A stretch of DNA of 64,000 nucleotides from Rhodococcoides corynebacterioides (GCF_019834675.1 NZ_JABUBU010000002.1:372001-436000), one strand, 5' to 3'. Positions 26,456 to 36,206 are shown, counted from the first letter of the stretch. Numbers and translations are program-made. Notes: generated by a model not told the origin, from the sequence alone.

Positions 26456-28045
26456 GTGACCGATTCCGACGCTTCGCGTCCCAGTGACACCGACGCTTCG
26501 CGTCCCAGTGACACCGACGCCCCGCGTCCGACCGCTTCTCCTGCGATCGACGAGGACGCGCTGCTCCGCCTCACGCACCCGCTGCGTGAGGCGTTCGCGC
26601 GCACCGGCTTCACCGCCGACGGTGTCCTCGCCGGCCTGGAGTCCGAGGTGCACGACGCACTCGGCCGCGGTGAACCCACGCCCGTCCGCCGCCGGTGCCG
26701 AGACCTCGGCGAGCTCGGAACCCTGATCCGCCTGTTCCTGCTGGCCGACGACGTCGACGCGGACGCGGCGCGGGCGGCCCTCGCACCGGTCGAGCGGGCC
26801 GACGCCGAGCGGGCCGGGCTTCTCGCCGGTGACGCCGAGGGTACCGTGCGCGCGCTGCTCGACGTGCGACCGCTGGACCTCGGCCACGGCACGCGCTGGG
26901 TGGTGTCCGACATCGACGGCAGCACCCGCGACGTGCCCATCGGGTCGGACCACGTGCTCGGGGTCGGCCACGCCTCGCTGTCCCTGGTCCGGGCGACACC
27001 GACCCGCACCGACGGCCCGGTGTCCCTCCTCGACCTCGGGACCGGCTGCGGTGTCCAGGCCGTCCACGGGTCCACGTACGCGGACCGGGTCACGGCCACC
27101 GACCTGTCCGCCCGCGCCGTCGTGCTGGCGCGCGTGACCGCGGCGCTGAACCGGACCTCGGTCGAGGTACTGGCCGGGCCGTGGTTCGAGCCGGTGGTCG
27201 GCCGCCGCTTCGACCGCATCGTCGCCAATCCCCCGTTCGTCGTGGGGACGGGCGACGTCACGCACTCCTACCGTGATTCCGGCCTCGACCTCGACGGGGC
27301 GAGTCGGCTGGTCGTGTCGACCGCGCCGGACCACCTGCATCTCGGCGGCACTGCCGCCCTGCTGGCGGCCTGGATCCACGTCGACGGCGAGGACTGGCGC
27401 TCGCGGGTGGCGTCCTGGCTCCCGGACCACGGCGTCGACGCCTGGATCGTGCAGCGCGACGTCGCCGATCCGGCTCTGCACGTCGGCACCTGGCTGCGCG
27501 ACGGCGGACTCGACCCTCGCACGCCGGCGGCCGACGCGCTCGCCGAGCGCTGGCTGAGCCGACTCGAGGACGCCGACGTCACCGGGGTCGGATTCGGGTT
27601 CGTCTACCTGCGGCGCACCGACCGACCGACGAGCGTGCTCGCGGAGGACCTGCGCCACGGCCTCGCGGACCCGCTGGGCGACGAGGCCCTCGACGTGTTC
27701 GACCGTCTCGACTGGCTGCGGACACACGACCTCGTGGCCGAACGGTTCACGGTCGACCCCGCCACCGCGTACGAGAACGTCGCGCTCCCCGACCCCGACG
27801 GCGGCTGGTCGACGGTGGTGCGTCGGGTCCACCGCGGCGACGGTCCCGCCTGGCAGCACGAGATCGACGAGGACGGTGCCACGCTGCTCGCCGGGTTGCG
27901 CGCGGACGGTCTGCCCCTGGGCGACGTGGTGGAGTTGCTGGCCGCGGCGCGCGGCGTCGACGCCGACGAGCTGATGCCGGGCGCGGTGTCCCTGGTGTCC
28001 GGCCTGGTGGTCCACGGGCTCGTGCGGCCGGCCGGTTCCCGGTAA
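26456..28045 (+). CDS. Class I SAM-dependent methyltransferase (PrmC/HemK-like core)
   Basis: 529-aa cytosolic protein whose middle third is a methyltransferase: SLLDLGTGCGVQAVHGS near 188-204 (motif I) and FDRIVANPPFVVGTG near 253-267, where NPPF is the motif of enzymes methylating amide or amino nitrogens. An N-terminal helical domain (40-150) and a long C-terminal domain (320-529, ending VSLVSGLVVHGLVRPAGSR) flank it, a layout seen in an actinobacterial family of unknown target. The first 24 residues are a DASRPSDT repeat from a 24-bp minisatellite. GTG start is probably leaderless. The substrate could be protein, rRNA or a small molecule. Confidence 0.85.
   Translation: MTDSDASRPSDTDASRPSDTDAPRPTASPAIDEDALLRLTHPLREAFARTGFTADGVLAGLESEVHDALGRGEPTPVRRRCRDLGELGTLIRLFLLADDVDADAARAALAPVERADAERAGLLAGDAEGTVRALLDVRPLDLGHGTRWVVSDIDGSTRDVPIGSDHVLGVGHASLSLVRATPTRTDGPVSLLDLGTGCGVQAVHGSTYADRVTATDLSARAVVLARVTAALNRTSVEVLAGPWFEPVVGRRFDRIVANPPFVVGTGDVTHSYRDSGLDLDGASRLVVSTAPDHLHLGGTAALLAAWIHVDGEDWRSRVASWLPDHGVDAWIVQRDVADPALHVGTWLRDGGLDPRTPAADALAERWLSRLEDADVTGVGFGFVYLRRTDRPTSVLAEDLRHGLADPLGDEALDVFDRLDWLRTHDLVAERFTVDPATAYENVALPDPDGGWSTVVRRVHRGDGPAWQHEIDEDGATLLAGLRADGLPLGDVVELLAAARGVDADELMPGAVSLVSGLVVHGLVRPAGSR
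26468..26530. repeat. 24-bp minisatellite at the methyltransferase 5' end
   Basis: Two identical 24-bp units start at 26468 and 26492, with a partial diverged third from 26516. Each encodes eight residues (DASRPSDT). Confidence 0.85.
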
Positions 28046-28141
28046 CCGCACCGACGGCCCCGGAGATCCTTTCTCTCAGCAACTTCTCAGGGCGATGTCG
28101 ACGAATCCGCAGGCCAGATGGTTTGACGGCCGGGCCGGCTG

Positions 28142-28168
28142 GGAACTTTCGGGGAGTGTTTCGACGTT
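28142..28168 (+). promoter_or_regulatory. ECF-type promoter of sigB
   Basis: GGAAC (28142-28146), 18 bases, CGTT (28165-28168), the pattern read by SigE/SigH-class sigma factors in mycobacteria, where sigB is likewise ECF-controlled (knowledge). It lies 36 bases before the sigB ATG. Confidence 0.65.
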
Positions 28169-28204
28169 GACACGGGTGAGACACCACCGATCAGGAGGCA
28201 CGTC

Positions 28205-29173
28205 ATGACCAGCCCCACCACCGTTCGTCCGCGCCCGAGCGAAGCCGATCTCGACGCTCAAAGCCCGGCTGCGGACCTCGTTCGCGTCTACCTGAACGGT
28301 ATCGGCCGCACGGCCCTGCTCACCGCCGCCGAAGAGGTCGAGTTGGCCAAGAAGATCGAGGCCGGCCTCTACGCCGCGCACGTCCTCGCCACCGGCAAGC
28401 GTCTCTCCGCTGCCAAGAAGCGTGATCTCGCCACCGTGGTCCGCGAGGGCAGCGCGGCGCGCGCGCATCTGCTGGAGGCGAACCTGCGCCTCGTGGTGTC
28501 GCTCGCCAAGCGCTACACCGGACGCGGCATGCCGCTGCTCGACCTCATCCAGGAGGGCAACCTCGGCCTCATCCGGGCGATGGAGAAGTTCGACTACGCC
28601 AAGGGCTTCAAGTTCTCGACCTACGCCACCTGGTGGATCCGGCAGGCCATCACCCGCGGCATGGCCGATCAGAGCCGCACCATCCGGCTCCCCGTCCACC
28701 TCGTCGAGCAGGTGAACAAGCTGGCGCGCATCAAGCGCGAGCTGCACCAGCAGCTGGGCCGCGAGGCCACCGACGAGGAACTGGCCGAGGAGTCGGGCAT
28801 CCCGGTCGAGAAGATCGCCGATCTGCTGGACCACAGCCGTGACCCGGTAAGCCTCGATATGCCCGTCGGCAGTGACGAGGAGGCGCCGCTGGGCGACTTC
28901 ATCGAGGACTCGGAGGCCACGTCCGCCGAGAACGCCGTCATCGCCGGCCTGCTGCACACCGACGTGCGCAGCGTCCTCGCCACGCTCGACGAGCGCGAGC
29001 AGCAGGTCATCCGGCTGCGGTACGGCCTGGACGACGGCCAGCCGCGCACGCTCGACCAGATCGGCAAGCTCTTCGGACTCTCCCGCGAGCGGGTGCGTCA
29101 GATCGAGCGCGAGGTGATGGGCAAGCTCCGCCAGGGCGATCGCGCCGAGCGTCTGCGGTCCTACGCCAGCTGA
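28205..29173 (+). CDS. sigB: RNA polymerase sigma factor SigB
   Basis: Principal-like, stress-associated sigma-70 factor of 322 aa lacking the long SigA N-terminus. Region 1.2 is near 22-50 ([19 protein letters not shown]), region 2 near 92-165 ([52 protein letters not shown]), region 3 ([19 protein letters not shown]) and region 4.2 near 280-310 ([21 protein letters not shown]). AGGAGG seven bases before the ATG. The upstream promoter is ECF-like, so SigB probably relays envelope or oxidative stress signals. A very strong terminator follows directly. Confidence 0.97.
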   Translation: MTSPTTVRPRPSEADLDAQSPAADLVRVYLNGIGRTALLTAAEEVELAKKIEAGLYAAHVLATGKRLSAAKKRDLATVVREGSAARAHLLEANLRLVVSLAKRYTGRGMPLLDLIQEGNLGLIRAMEKFDYAKGFKFSTYATWWIRQAITRGMADQSRTIRLPVHLVEQVNKLARIKRELHQQLGREATDEELAEESGIPVEKIADLLDHSRDPVSLDMPVGSDEEAPLGDFIEDSEATSAENAVIAGLLHTDVRSVLATLDEREQQVIRLRYGLDDGQPRTLDQIGKLFGLSRERVRQIEREVMGKLRQGDRAERLRSYAS

Positions 29174-29177
29174 CACA

Positions 29178-29233
29178 CCACGCACGCGAGAAGGGCCCCG
29201 GCATTCGTGCCGGGGCCCTTCTCGCGTGCGTGG
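29178..29233. terminator. 26-bp perfect-stem terminator with TTCG loop
   Basis: 29178-29203 pairs perfectly with 29208-29233 around a TTCG tetraloop, the longest stem in the window. It sits between convergent sigB (ends 29173) and the acetyltransferase gene (ends 29238), so it should stop both transcripts. Confidence 0.9.
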
Positions 29234-29237
29234 ACCG

Positions 29238-31982
29238 TCAGCGGAGGCGGCGCGGCCCGAAGTCGGCGCGCGTCGGCTCCGGACCGATGCGGATGCGGGC
29301 GTCGGTGGTCTCCGCCCCCGTCGCCGACGCGAGAACCGGATCGCACGTCAGTTGCCGCACCTCGGGCAGGTCGTCGGCCAACGTGGACACGCGCAGAACC
29401 AGGTCGACCAGCGCGTTCTTGTTCACCGGGGTGGCCGTGCGGTAGCCCGAGAGCATGGGTGCCGATCGCGGTGACTCGACCAGCTCGGCCGCGTCCCGCT
29501 CGCCGAGCGGCAGCACCCGGTACGCCCGGTCGCCGAGCAACTCCGGGAGCGCGCCCGACAGCCCGAACGACACCACCGACCCGAACGACGGGTCGTCCTG
29601 CACCCGCACCACGCAGCCGATGCCCTTGGTGGCCATGCGTTGGACCACCATGACCGGATTGCCGGACGCCGCGAACAGATCGCGGTACGCGCGGCCGACG
29701 GCGCCGGCTCCCACCACGTCGAGGCGCACGCCGGACAGATCGGGCCGGTGCCGCCACTGCTTGCCGGTCGCCTTGACGGCCACGGGCCCACCGAGCTCCT
29801 CGGCGGCCGCCACCGCATCGGCCTCGTCGGTGACGGTGCGGAACGACGCCACGTCGATTCCGTAGCACCCCAAAAGCTGCGTCGCTTCCTCGTCGGACAG
29901 CCACCGGCCGTCCGGGGTGCGCTCCATCCAGTCGGCGACCAGGTCGCGGGCGGCGGCGGTGTCGATGCCCGCCGGCCGGGTGACGTCGTCGACCGGGCGA
30001 CCGAGCCGCGCCGCGTACCGCCACGCCCGGGTCAGGGCGAGCACGGCACGCGCGGGGTCCGGGTAGGACGGCACCGACCCGCGCACGAGGTTGCCGTCGT
30101 CGTCACGGACGGCCAGGAGATCCGGGATGCCCTCGGCGGCGAGGAACGTCGTCAGCACCGGCTTGTCGCGGCCGCGTACCGCGTTGCCGAGCGCTTCCGC
30201 GTAGGACTCCACCCGCACGGCGACCGGAGGGACGAACACCGCCAGCACCGCGTCGACGTCCGACGCGTCCAGCGCCCGGGTGACCGCGGCGGCGAAGTCC
30301 TCCGGCGTCGCCTGCGCGCCCACGTCGACCGGCGCGTCGGCCTGCAGTCCGTTGTCCCGCGCCGCGTCCACGGCGAGCACGCCGAGCGCGGTGGAGTTGC
30401 CCACAACGGCCACCCGCGGACCGGCCGGCAGCGGCTGGTAGCCGAGCAGCACCGCGCAGTCGAACAGTTCGGCGATCGAGTCCACCTGAATGACCCCGGC
30501 CTGCTCGAACAGTGCCCGGACGATCGAATCGTCGATGTCCGAGCCGGTCGCGAGCGCGGGCGGCACCGCGCCGCGGCCGCTCTTGACGGCCACGATCGGC
30601 TTGGTCCGCGCCACCCGTCGCGCGATGCGCCAGAACTTGCGCGCGTTGCCGAAGCTCTCGAGGTACAGCAGCACGACGTCGGTGTTCTCGTCCTGGTCCC
30701 AGTACTGCAACAGGTCGTTGCCGGAGAGGTCGGCGCGGTTGCCCGCCGAGACGAAGGTCGACAGTCCGAGCAGGCGTTCGGACGCCTGGGACAGGATCGC
30801 GATGCCGAGCGCTCCCGACTGGCAGAAGAACCCCACTCGGCCGCGACCGGGCAGGACGGGCGCGAGCGTGGCGTTCAGGGAGACGGCGGGGTCGAGGTTC
30901 GCGACGCCGAGCGCGTTGGGCCCCACCAGGCGCATCCCGTGGGCCCGGGCGGCCCGGACCAGGCGACGCTCGTTGGCGCGGCCCTCCTCCCCCGTCTCGC
31001 CGAAGCCGGAGGAGACCACTACCAGCGAGCGGACCCCCTTGGCCAGGCAGTCGTCGAGCACGGCGTCGATCTGCGCGGACGGCACCGCCGCGACGGCGAG
31101 ATCCACCTCGTCGGGGATGTCGGAGACGCTCGCGTACGCCCGCACCCCGCGCACCGACGTGTGTTCGGCGTTGACCGGGTAGACCGGCCCGGTGAACGAC
31201 GCGCGGAGGAGGTTGGTCAGCACGGCGTTGCCGACCTTCTCGGGGTCGGTGGACGCCCCGATGACGGCCACCGAGCGCGGGGCGAGCACGTTGCGGACGC
31301 TCTTCGCCTCCGCGGCACGCTCCCGCGAGTTTCGCACCTGCACCAGGGCGTCGGTGGGATCGATGTCGAAGTCCAGATTGAGCACGCCGCCGTCGAACGA
31401 GCGGCTCACCTGATAGCCCGCCTGCCGGAACACCGTGACCATGTTGCGGTTCTCGGCGAGAACCTCCGCGACGAACCGCCGCACGCCGTTCTCCGCCGCG
31501 GCGCCCGCGAGATGCTCGAGCAGGATCGGCCCGAGCCCACGACCCTGATGGTGGTCGGCGACGACGAAGGCCACCTCGGCGGAGTTGCCGTCGCCGTCGG
31601 GGAGCCGCTCGTACCGGCCGACGGCGATGATCTCGTCGCCGAGCGTCGCCACGAAGGCCACGCGCGAGGAGTGATCCACCGTCGTGAAGTTGACGACGTC
31701 GCGCTGCGGCATCGTCGGGTACGGGCCGAAATACCGCAGGTAGCGGGTGCGCTCGCTGAGCTTGCCGTGGAACGCGACGATCGCGTCGGCGTCGGACGGC
31801 ACGATCGGCCGCAGGTGCACCACACGACCGTCGCTGGCGAGGACGTCGGCGGACCAGTGCGCGGGGTAGGTCTCGGCACGTTGCCGTTCCAGCGCCTTGG
31901 GGTCCGAGGTGGCGGGCCGGGGTGTGTCCGACGCGGCGTTCTCGAGCTCGGGTTTCCCGGCGTCGGGGGTCTCGTCAGTCAC
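29238..31982 (-). CDS. Protein lysine acetyltransferase, GNAT fused to acyl-CoA-synthetase-like domains (PatA type)
   Basis: 914-aa two-part protein. Residues 45-205 are a GNAT domain with the acetyl-CoA motif HHQGRGLGPILLEHL (144-158) and a likely catalytic Glu in SAEVAFVV (136). Residues 228-680 resemble the CoA-binding and ligase domains of NDP-forming acetyl-CoA synthetases (SVAVIGASTDPEKVGNAV, FFCQSGALGIAILSQA), and 690-914 an ATP-grasp domain. Where the synthetases carry the phosphorylated His (SHTGA-type motif), this protein reads ALATGSDID (about 476-484), so that half is probably a sensor rather than an enzyme. N-terminal GNAT order matches Streptomyces PatA (knowledge). GTG at 31982 has GGAGG upstream and overlaps the acuC stop by 8 bases. 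Confidence 0.9.
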   Translation of the reverse strand: MTDETPDAGKPELENAASDTPRPATSDPKALERQRAETYPAHWSADVLASDGRVVHLRPIVPSDADAIVAFHGKLSERTRYLRYFGPYPTMPQRDVVNFTTVDHSSRVAFVATLGDEIIAVGRYERLPDGDGNSAEVAFVVADHHQGRGLGPILLEHLAGAAAENGVRRFVAEVLAENRNMVTVFRQAGYQVSRSFDGGVLNLDFDIDPTDALVQVRNSRERAAEAKSVRNVLAPRSVAVIGASTDPEKVGNAVLTNLLRASFTGPVYPVNAEHTSVRGVRAYASVSDIPDEVDLAVAAVPSAQIDAVLDDCLAKGVRSLVVVSSGFGETGEEGRANERRLVRAARAHGMRLVGPNALGVANLDPAVSLNATLAPVLPGRGRVGFFCQSGALGIAILSQASERLLGLSTFVSAGNRADLSGNDLLQYWDQDENTDVVLLYLESFGNARKFWRIARRVARTKPIVAVKSGRGAVPPALATGSDIDDSIVRALFEQAGVIQVDSIAELFDCAVLLGYQPLPAGPRVAVVGNSTALGVLAVDAARDNGLQADAPVDVGAQATPEDFAAAVTRALDASDVDAVLAVFVPPVAVRVESYAEALGNAVRGRDKPVLTTFLAAEGIPDLLAVRDDDGNLVRGSVPSYPDPARAVLALTRAWRYAARLGRPVDDVTRPAGIDTAAARDLVADWMERTPDGRWLSDEEATQLLGCYGIDVASFRTVTDEADAVAAAEELGGPVAVKATGKQWRHRPDLSGVRLDVVGAGAVGRAYRDLFAASGNPVMVVQRMATKGIGCVVRVQDDPSFGSVVSFGLSGALPELLGDRAYRVLPLGERDAAELVESPRSAPMLSGYRTATPVNKNALVDLVLRVSTLADDLPEVRQLTCDPVLASATGAETTDARIRIGPEPTRADFGPRRLR

Positions 31983-33216
31983 GCGGGTCCTCCGGGTCCA
32001 GCCCCAGTGCGGGGTACACCGCACGCCGGGTCGCGACGATCGCGGTGTCGACGCGCTCCACCGCGCGGTCGACGACGGCGACCCCCGAGGTCGGCGAGCC
32101 TCCCGGGCCGTCCCAGGGCGCGTAGTCGACGTCACCGTCGTCGCTCATGGTCGAGGGCAGGTCGATGCTCGGGGCGGCGCCGCGCACGCGCTCGCGCCAC
32201 TCCTCGGGCAACGGGGTCGACGGATCGACGTCACGGTCGAGCACCGCGGCGATGAGGTGCGTCCAGGCGCGCGGGACCACCCGGACCAGGCCGTATCCCC
32301 CGCCACCGACGGCGAGCCACCGCCCCTCGCACACCCGATCGGCGAGATCACGCATGGCGAGGAAGGCGGCGCGCTGGCCGTCCACGGTGAGGCCGAGGTC
32401 GGCCAGCGGGTCCTCCCGGTGGGAGTCGACGCCGCACTGGCTCACGATGATCTGGGGTCGGAACGCCGCCACCGCGCCGGGAACGACGGCGTGGAACGCG
32501 CGCAGCCACAGCCGATCGCCGGTCCCGGGCAGCACGGGCACGTTCACGGCCGTACCCTCCGCGAGCCCGGACCCGGCCTCGGTGGACCAACCGGTGTTCG
32601 GCCACAGCGTCGCCGGGTGCTGGTGGACGGACACCGTCATCACGCGCGGGTCGTCGAGGAACGCCGCCTGCACTCCGTCCCCGTGATGGGCGTCGACGTC
32701 GAGGTAGGCGATGCGGTCGTACCCGTTGTCGAGGAGCCACGAGATGGCGATGGCCGCGTCGTTGTAGACGCAGAAACCCGACGCCCAGTCGGCCATGGCG
32801 TGGTGCATCCCCCCGCCGATGCTCACGGCCCGGCGCGCGGAGCCCGACGCGATGGCCCGCGCGGCGGTGAGGGTGCCGCCGGCGATCACGGCACTGGCCT
32901 CGTGCATGTCGACGAAGACGGGGTTGTCCTCGGAGCCGAGGCCGTGGACCGGGTCCGTCGCGCGGGACCCGAGCGGCAGGTCGAGGTGCGCGCGCTTGAC
33001 CGCGCCGACGTAGGACGAGGTGTGGACGCGCAGCAGATCCTCGTCGCTGGCCGGGGTGGGCGGTACCGTGTCGGCGTCCTCGAGCAGTCCGAGCGTGGTC
33101 GCGAGGTCCATCGTGAGCGCGAGCCGGGTCGGGTTCATCGGGTGGTCGTCGCTCCAGCGGTACTTCAGATAGTCCGCGCTCCAGACGAGGGCGGGGGGAC
33201 TCGACGGGGCGCTCAT
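31975..33216 (-). CDS. acuC: Acetoin utilization protein AcuC (class I histone-deacetylase-like)
   Basis: Zinc-dependent deacetylase of 413 aa; AcuC removes acetyl groups from acetyl-CoA synthetase lysines in Bacillus (knowledge). Catalytic signatures: GGGMHHAM (135-141, His138/139) and YLDVDAHHGDGVQ (171-183, zinc ligands Asp175 and His177), with GVDSHREDPLADLGL carrying the later Asp. The ATG at 33216 is chosen: a TAGGTT -10 box ends 7 bases upstream, indicating a leaderless mRNA, and a TTG three codons earlier would lie inside that spacer. Followed in overlap by a PatA-like acetyltransferase, which makes an acetylation switch the likely role. Confidence 0.93.
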   Translation of the reverse strand: MSAPSSPPALVWSADYLKYRWSDDHPMNPTRLALTMDLATTLGLLEDADTVPPTPASDEDLLRVHTSSYVGAVKRAHLDLPLGSRATDPVHGLGSEDNPVFVDMHEASAVIAGGTLTAARAIASGSARRAVSIGGGMHHAMADWASGFCVYNDAAIAISWLLDNGYDRIAYLDVDAHHGDGVQAAFLDDPRVMTVSVHQHPATLWPNTGWSTEAGSGLAEGTAVNVPVLPGTGDRLWLRAFHAVVPGAVAAFRPQIIVSQCGVDSHREDPLADLGLTVDGQRAAFLAMRDLADRVCEGRWLAVGGGGYGLVRVVPRAWTHLIAAVLDRDVDPSTPLPEEWRERVRGAAPSIDLPSTMSDDGDVDYAPWDGPGGSPTSGVAVVDRAVERVDTAIVATRRAVYPALGLDPEDPRD

Positions 33217-33223
33217 GCGGTTC

Positions 33224-33229
33224 AACCTA
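33224..33229 (-). promoter_or_regulatory. -10 box for leaderless acuC
   Basis: TAGGTT on the minus strand with 7 bases to the ATG at 33216. Confidence 0.6.
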
Positions 33230-33280
33230 CGTGTCCGATCTGCCCGACGCGGCCGACCCGCGATGCCGACTCCGTACCGG

Positions 33281-33286
33281 TAGAAT
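33281..33286 (+). promoter_or_regulatory. -10 box of ideR
   Basis: TAGAAT, 24 bases before the ideR GTG. The -35 region (about 33258-33263) has no clear match. Confidence 0.6.
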
Positions 33287-33309
33287 TACAAGAGACGAAG
33301 GGTGTGATT

Positions 33310-33996
33310 GTGAAGGATTTGGTGGACACGACGGAGATGTATCTCCGGACCATCTACGACTTGGAGGAAGAAGGTGTCGTGCCGCTGCGGGCACGCATCG
33401 CGGAGCGGCTCGAGCAGTCCGGTCCCACGGTGAGCCAGACGGTGGCTCGGATGGAACGCGACGGTCTGCTGCTCGTCGCCGGTGACCGCCATCTGCAGCT
33501 CACCGAGAAGGGACGCGAGCTCGCGGTGTCCGTCATGCGCAAGCACCGCCTCGCGGAGCGCCTTCTGGTCGACGTGATCGGTCTCCGCTGGGAAGACGTC
33601 CACGCCGAGGCCTGCCGGTGGGAGCACGTGATGAGCGAGGAAGTGGAACGGCGCCTCGTCGAGGTGCTCGACAACCCCACCACCTCGCCGTACGGCAACC
33701 CGATTCCCGGTCTCGACCTGCTCGGATCCTCGCGTCCGAGCACCCCGGTCGAGGACCTCGTGCGCCTGTCCGACCTCCCGTCCGGAACGCCCACCGCCGT
33801 CGTGGTGCGCCGACTGGCCGAGTACGTCCAGTCGGACCCCGACACGATCGCTCGCCTGCGCGACGCGGGTGTGGTGCCGGACGCACGCGTGACGGTGTGC
33901 CCCAAGCCCGGTGCCGTCACCATCACGGTGCCCGGCCACGACGACGTCGATCTGTCCATCGAGATGGCGCACGCCGTCCAGGTCAAGACCATCTGA
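33310..33996 (+). CDS. ideR: Iron-dependent transcriptional regulator IdeR (DtxR family)
   Basis: Fe2+-activated DNA-binding repressor of siderophore genes and activator of iron storage. The 228-aa protein keeps every metal ligand at M. tuberculosis numbering: Met10, His79, Glu83, His98, Cys102, Glu105 and His106. The winged helix lies at 1-73 ([26 protein letters not shown]), dimerisation at 74-140 and an SH3-like domain at about 150-228. GTG at 33310 is preferred over GTG 33304 because GAAGGG sits at proper distance only from the former. Eight bases separate it from galE, an operon also known as dtxR-galE in corynebacteria (knowledge). Confidence 0.97.
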   Translation: MKDLVDTTEMYLRTIYDLEEEGVVPLRARIAERLEQSGPTVSQTVARMERDGLLLVAGDRHLQLTEKGRELAVSVMRKHRLAERLLVDVIGLRWEDVHAEACRWEHVMSEEVERRLVEVLDNPTTSPYGNPIPGLDLLGSSRPSTPVEDLVRLSDLPSGTPTAVVVRRLAEYVQSDPDTIARLRDAGVVPDARVTVCPKPGAVTITVPGHDDVDLSIEMAHAVQVKTI

Positions 33997-34004
33997 GGAG
34001 TTCC

Positions 34005-34991
34005 GTGAAGTACGTGGTGACCGGCGGCGCCGGCTACGTCGGTTCCGTGTGCGCGCGGGTGTTGGTGGACTCCGGTCACGAGGTGGTCGTGATCGACGAC
34101 CTCTCGACCGGCAACCGGGACGGCGTTCCCGACGGCACGACGTTCGTGGAGGGTCCGGTCGCCGACCGTATCGACGACGTGCTGGCGGAGGGGGGCGTCG
34201 ACGGCGTGCTCCACTTCGCCGCGCAGTCGTTGGTCGGCGAGTCCGTGGAGAAGCCCGAGAAGTACTGGCGCGGCAACGTCGGCACCGCTCTCGCGGTGCT
34301 CGACGCGATCGTCGCGCACGGCACGCCCCGCCTCGTCTTCTCCTCCACGGCGGCCACGTACGGGGAGCCCGAGCGGACCCCGATCACCGAGGACTTCTCC
34401 ACTCGCCCCACCAATCCGTACGGTGCGAGCAAGTTGGCCATCGACCATGCGATCACGGGGTACACCGCGGCGCACGGATTCGGGGCGACGAGCCTGCGGT
34501 ACTTCAACGTGGCCGGCGCCTACGGCGGGCTCGGCGAGAACCGGGTGGTCGAGACGCACCTCATCCCGTTGGTGTTGCAGGTCGCCGCCGGGCACCGAGA
34601 GTCCATCTCGGTGTTCGGTACCGACTGGCCCACTCCCGACGGCACCGCGGTGCGCGACTACATCCACGTGCGCGACCTCGCGGACGCACACTTGCGCGCC
34701 GTCGATCGCAGCACTCCCGGACAGCACCGCATCTTCAACCTCGGCAGCGGTGCGGGTTTCTCCGTCCGCGAGGTGATCGAGTCCTGCCGCCGGGTCACCG
34801 GCCGGGACATTCCGGTGGTCGACTCCCCCCGACGTCCCGGCGACCCGGCCGTGCTGGTGGCGTCCAGCGCCGAGGCCATCGAGCAGTTGGGCTGGTCGCC
34901 GCAGCTCACCGACCTCGACACCATCGTCGCCGACGCGTGGGAGTTCCTGCAGTCGATGGGCGACCGCGCCCACTCCGCACACCGGGGCTGA
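34005..34991 (+). CDS. galE: UDP-glucose 4-epimerase
   Basis: NAD-dependent epimerase interconverting UDP-glucose and UDP-galactose, the precursor of galactan in the arabinogalactan cell wall. 328 aa: Rossmann motif GGAGYVGS (residues 7-14), [12 protein letters not shown] after strand 2, the [10 protein letters not shown] strand carrying the catalytic Ser/Thr and the YGASK Tyr-Lys pair near 141-145, then FNVAGAYGG. The C-terminal substrate domain is complete. GTG start with GAGGAG six bases upstream, eight bases after ideR, so co-transcribed with it. Confidence 0.95.
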   Translation: MKYVVTGGAGYVGSVCARVLVDSGHEVVVIDDLSTGNRDGVPDGTTFVEGPVADRIDDVLAEGGVDGVLHFAAQSLVGESVEKPEKYWRGNVGTALAVLDAIVAHGTPRLVFSSTAATYGEPERTPITEDFSTRPTNPYGASKLAIDHAITGYTAAHGFGATSLRYFNVAGAYGGLGENRVVETHLIPLVLQVAAGHRESISVFGTDWPTPDGTAVRDYIHVRDLADAHLRAVDRSTPGQHRIFNLGSGAGFSVREVIESCRRVTGRDIPVVDSPRRPGDPAVLVASSAEAIEQLGWSPQLTDLDTIVADAWEFLQSMGDRAHSAHRG

Positions 34992-34993
34992 CC

Positions 34994-36061
34994 TCACCCG
35001 TCGGCGGGCAGCCGCACGCCGAGCCCCGTCGCGACGGCGCGCGCGGAGTCCACGAGGTCGGTCACCACGGCCGGACCGAGACCGTTCTGCAGGGCGGCGT
35101 CGAGCAGCACGGCCAGCCGGTACCGGGGGTCCGCCGCCAGCGCGACCTCGAGCGCCGTCCCGGCCATCGGTCCGTCTCCGCGCAGGTAGAACCACACCGC
35201 CACCATCGTCGCGGGCGCGGCTCGCCGCGGACCGGACGTTCGCCGGGCCAGTTCCACCCACAGCGCCCCCGCGGTCGCGTCGAGCCGGGTGCCGGCGAGC
35301 CCGAGCAGCGCGTCCCGGATCGACAGCACCGCCAGGCCGGCCATCGCCCGCGCCGCCGACACGGAGTCGAGCTCACCGGACAGATCGAGTAACTCGACGT
35401 CGTCGACCACCTCGGCCAGCAGTTCCCCCGGTGTCAGCGGCGCGAGGATCTCGGCGACCTCGGCGCACTGCTGCGCGAAGCGCGCGCAGTCGTCCGCGGA
35501 CGCCGGGGCGAGCACGGTCAGCAGATCGGACCGGGAGGACCGGATCGGTCGGCCGCTCACGACGGTCGACGCCGCGACCGCGGACGTGCGCGGGTCCGGC
35601 AACGATCCGCAGCGGTCGTCGCCGCCGAGGCTCGTCCACGGGGCGTCGGCCGTGATGGTCGGTACCACGTGGACACCGAGAACCTGGATGTCGAGGGCGT
35701 CGAACGCCTCGTGCAGATCGTCCGCGAGCGGTTCGTACTGCGCCGGGGCGCGGTCACCGACGACGAGCACCGCGACGATCGCGTCGTAGGCCTCGCGGTC
35801 GCAGACCTGCGCGCAGCGTTCGATGGCGTGGAACACCTCCCCCGTGGTCGGTGCTTCCGGCAGGTCCTGCCGCACGGTCATGCGCACCGTCGTCGTCGAC
35901 CCCCGCGAGAGGCAGATCAGGACGATCGAGTGCTCGGGAACGAAGCCCAGGAGGGCGGGGACGGCGGCGACGAGGTCGCCCACCGTCCCGACGGTGGCGC
36001 GCAGCGGCGGATCGAGTGGATGGTCGCCGCGACGATCGGCGGCGTAGGGGTGTCTGGTCAC
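34994..36061 (-). CDS. DUF4192 domain protein
   Basis: 355-aa cytosolic protein of actinobacterial family DUF4192. N-terminal signature [32 protein letters not shown] near 20-50, then SILVVGD-like [16 protein letters not shown], and a helical C-terminal half ending [20 protein letters not shown] (repeat-like helices). Function unknown. The GTG at 36061 has no clear ribosome-binding site; CAGAGT seven bases before it could be a -10 box for a leaderless mRNA. It ends two bases from the galE stop. Confidence 0.85.
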   Translation of the reverse strand: MTRHPYAADRRGDHPLDPPLRATVGTVGDLVAAVPALLGFVPEHSIVLICLSRGSTTTVRMTVRQDLPEAPTTGEVFHAIERCAQVCDREAYDAIVAVLVVGDRAPAQYEPLADDLHEAFDALDIQVLGVHVVPTITADAPWTSLGGDDRCGSLPDPRTSAVAASTVVSGRPIRSSRSDLLTVLAPASADDCARFAQQCAEVAEILAPLTPGELLAEVVDDVELLDLSGELDSVSAARAMAGLAVLSIRDALLGLAGTRLDATAGALWVELARRTSGPRRAAPATMVAVWFYLRGDGPMAGTALEVALAADPRYRLAVLLDAALQNGLGPAVVTDLVDSARAVATGLGVRLPADG

Positions 36062-36206
36062 ACGCCGCACTCTGCGCCGAGCCGCCGACCGGCGTCGGGC
36101 CGTGACCTGGGCCGACGAGTCGACTCGAACCGACCTGTGGATGACCGCGTCCCCGGGGAGAACGCAGGTCCGAGCGGTGTCCGCGAGACGTGCCACGATC
36201 GTCAGC

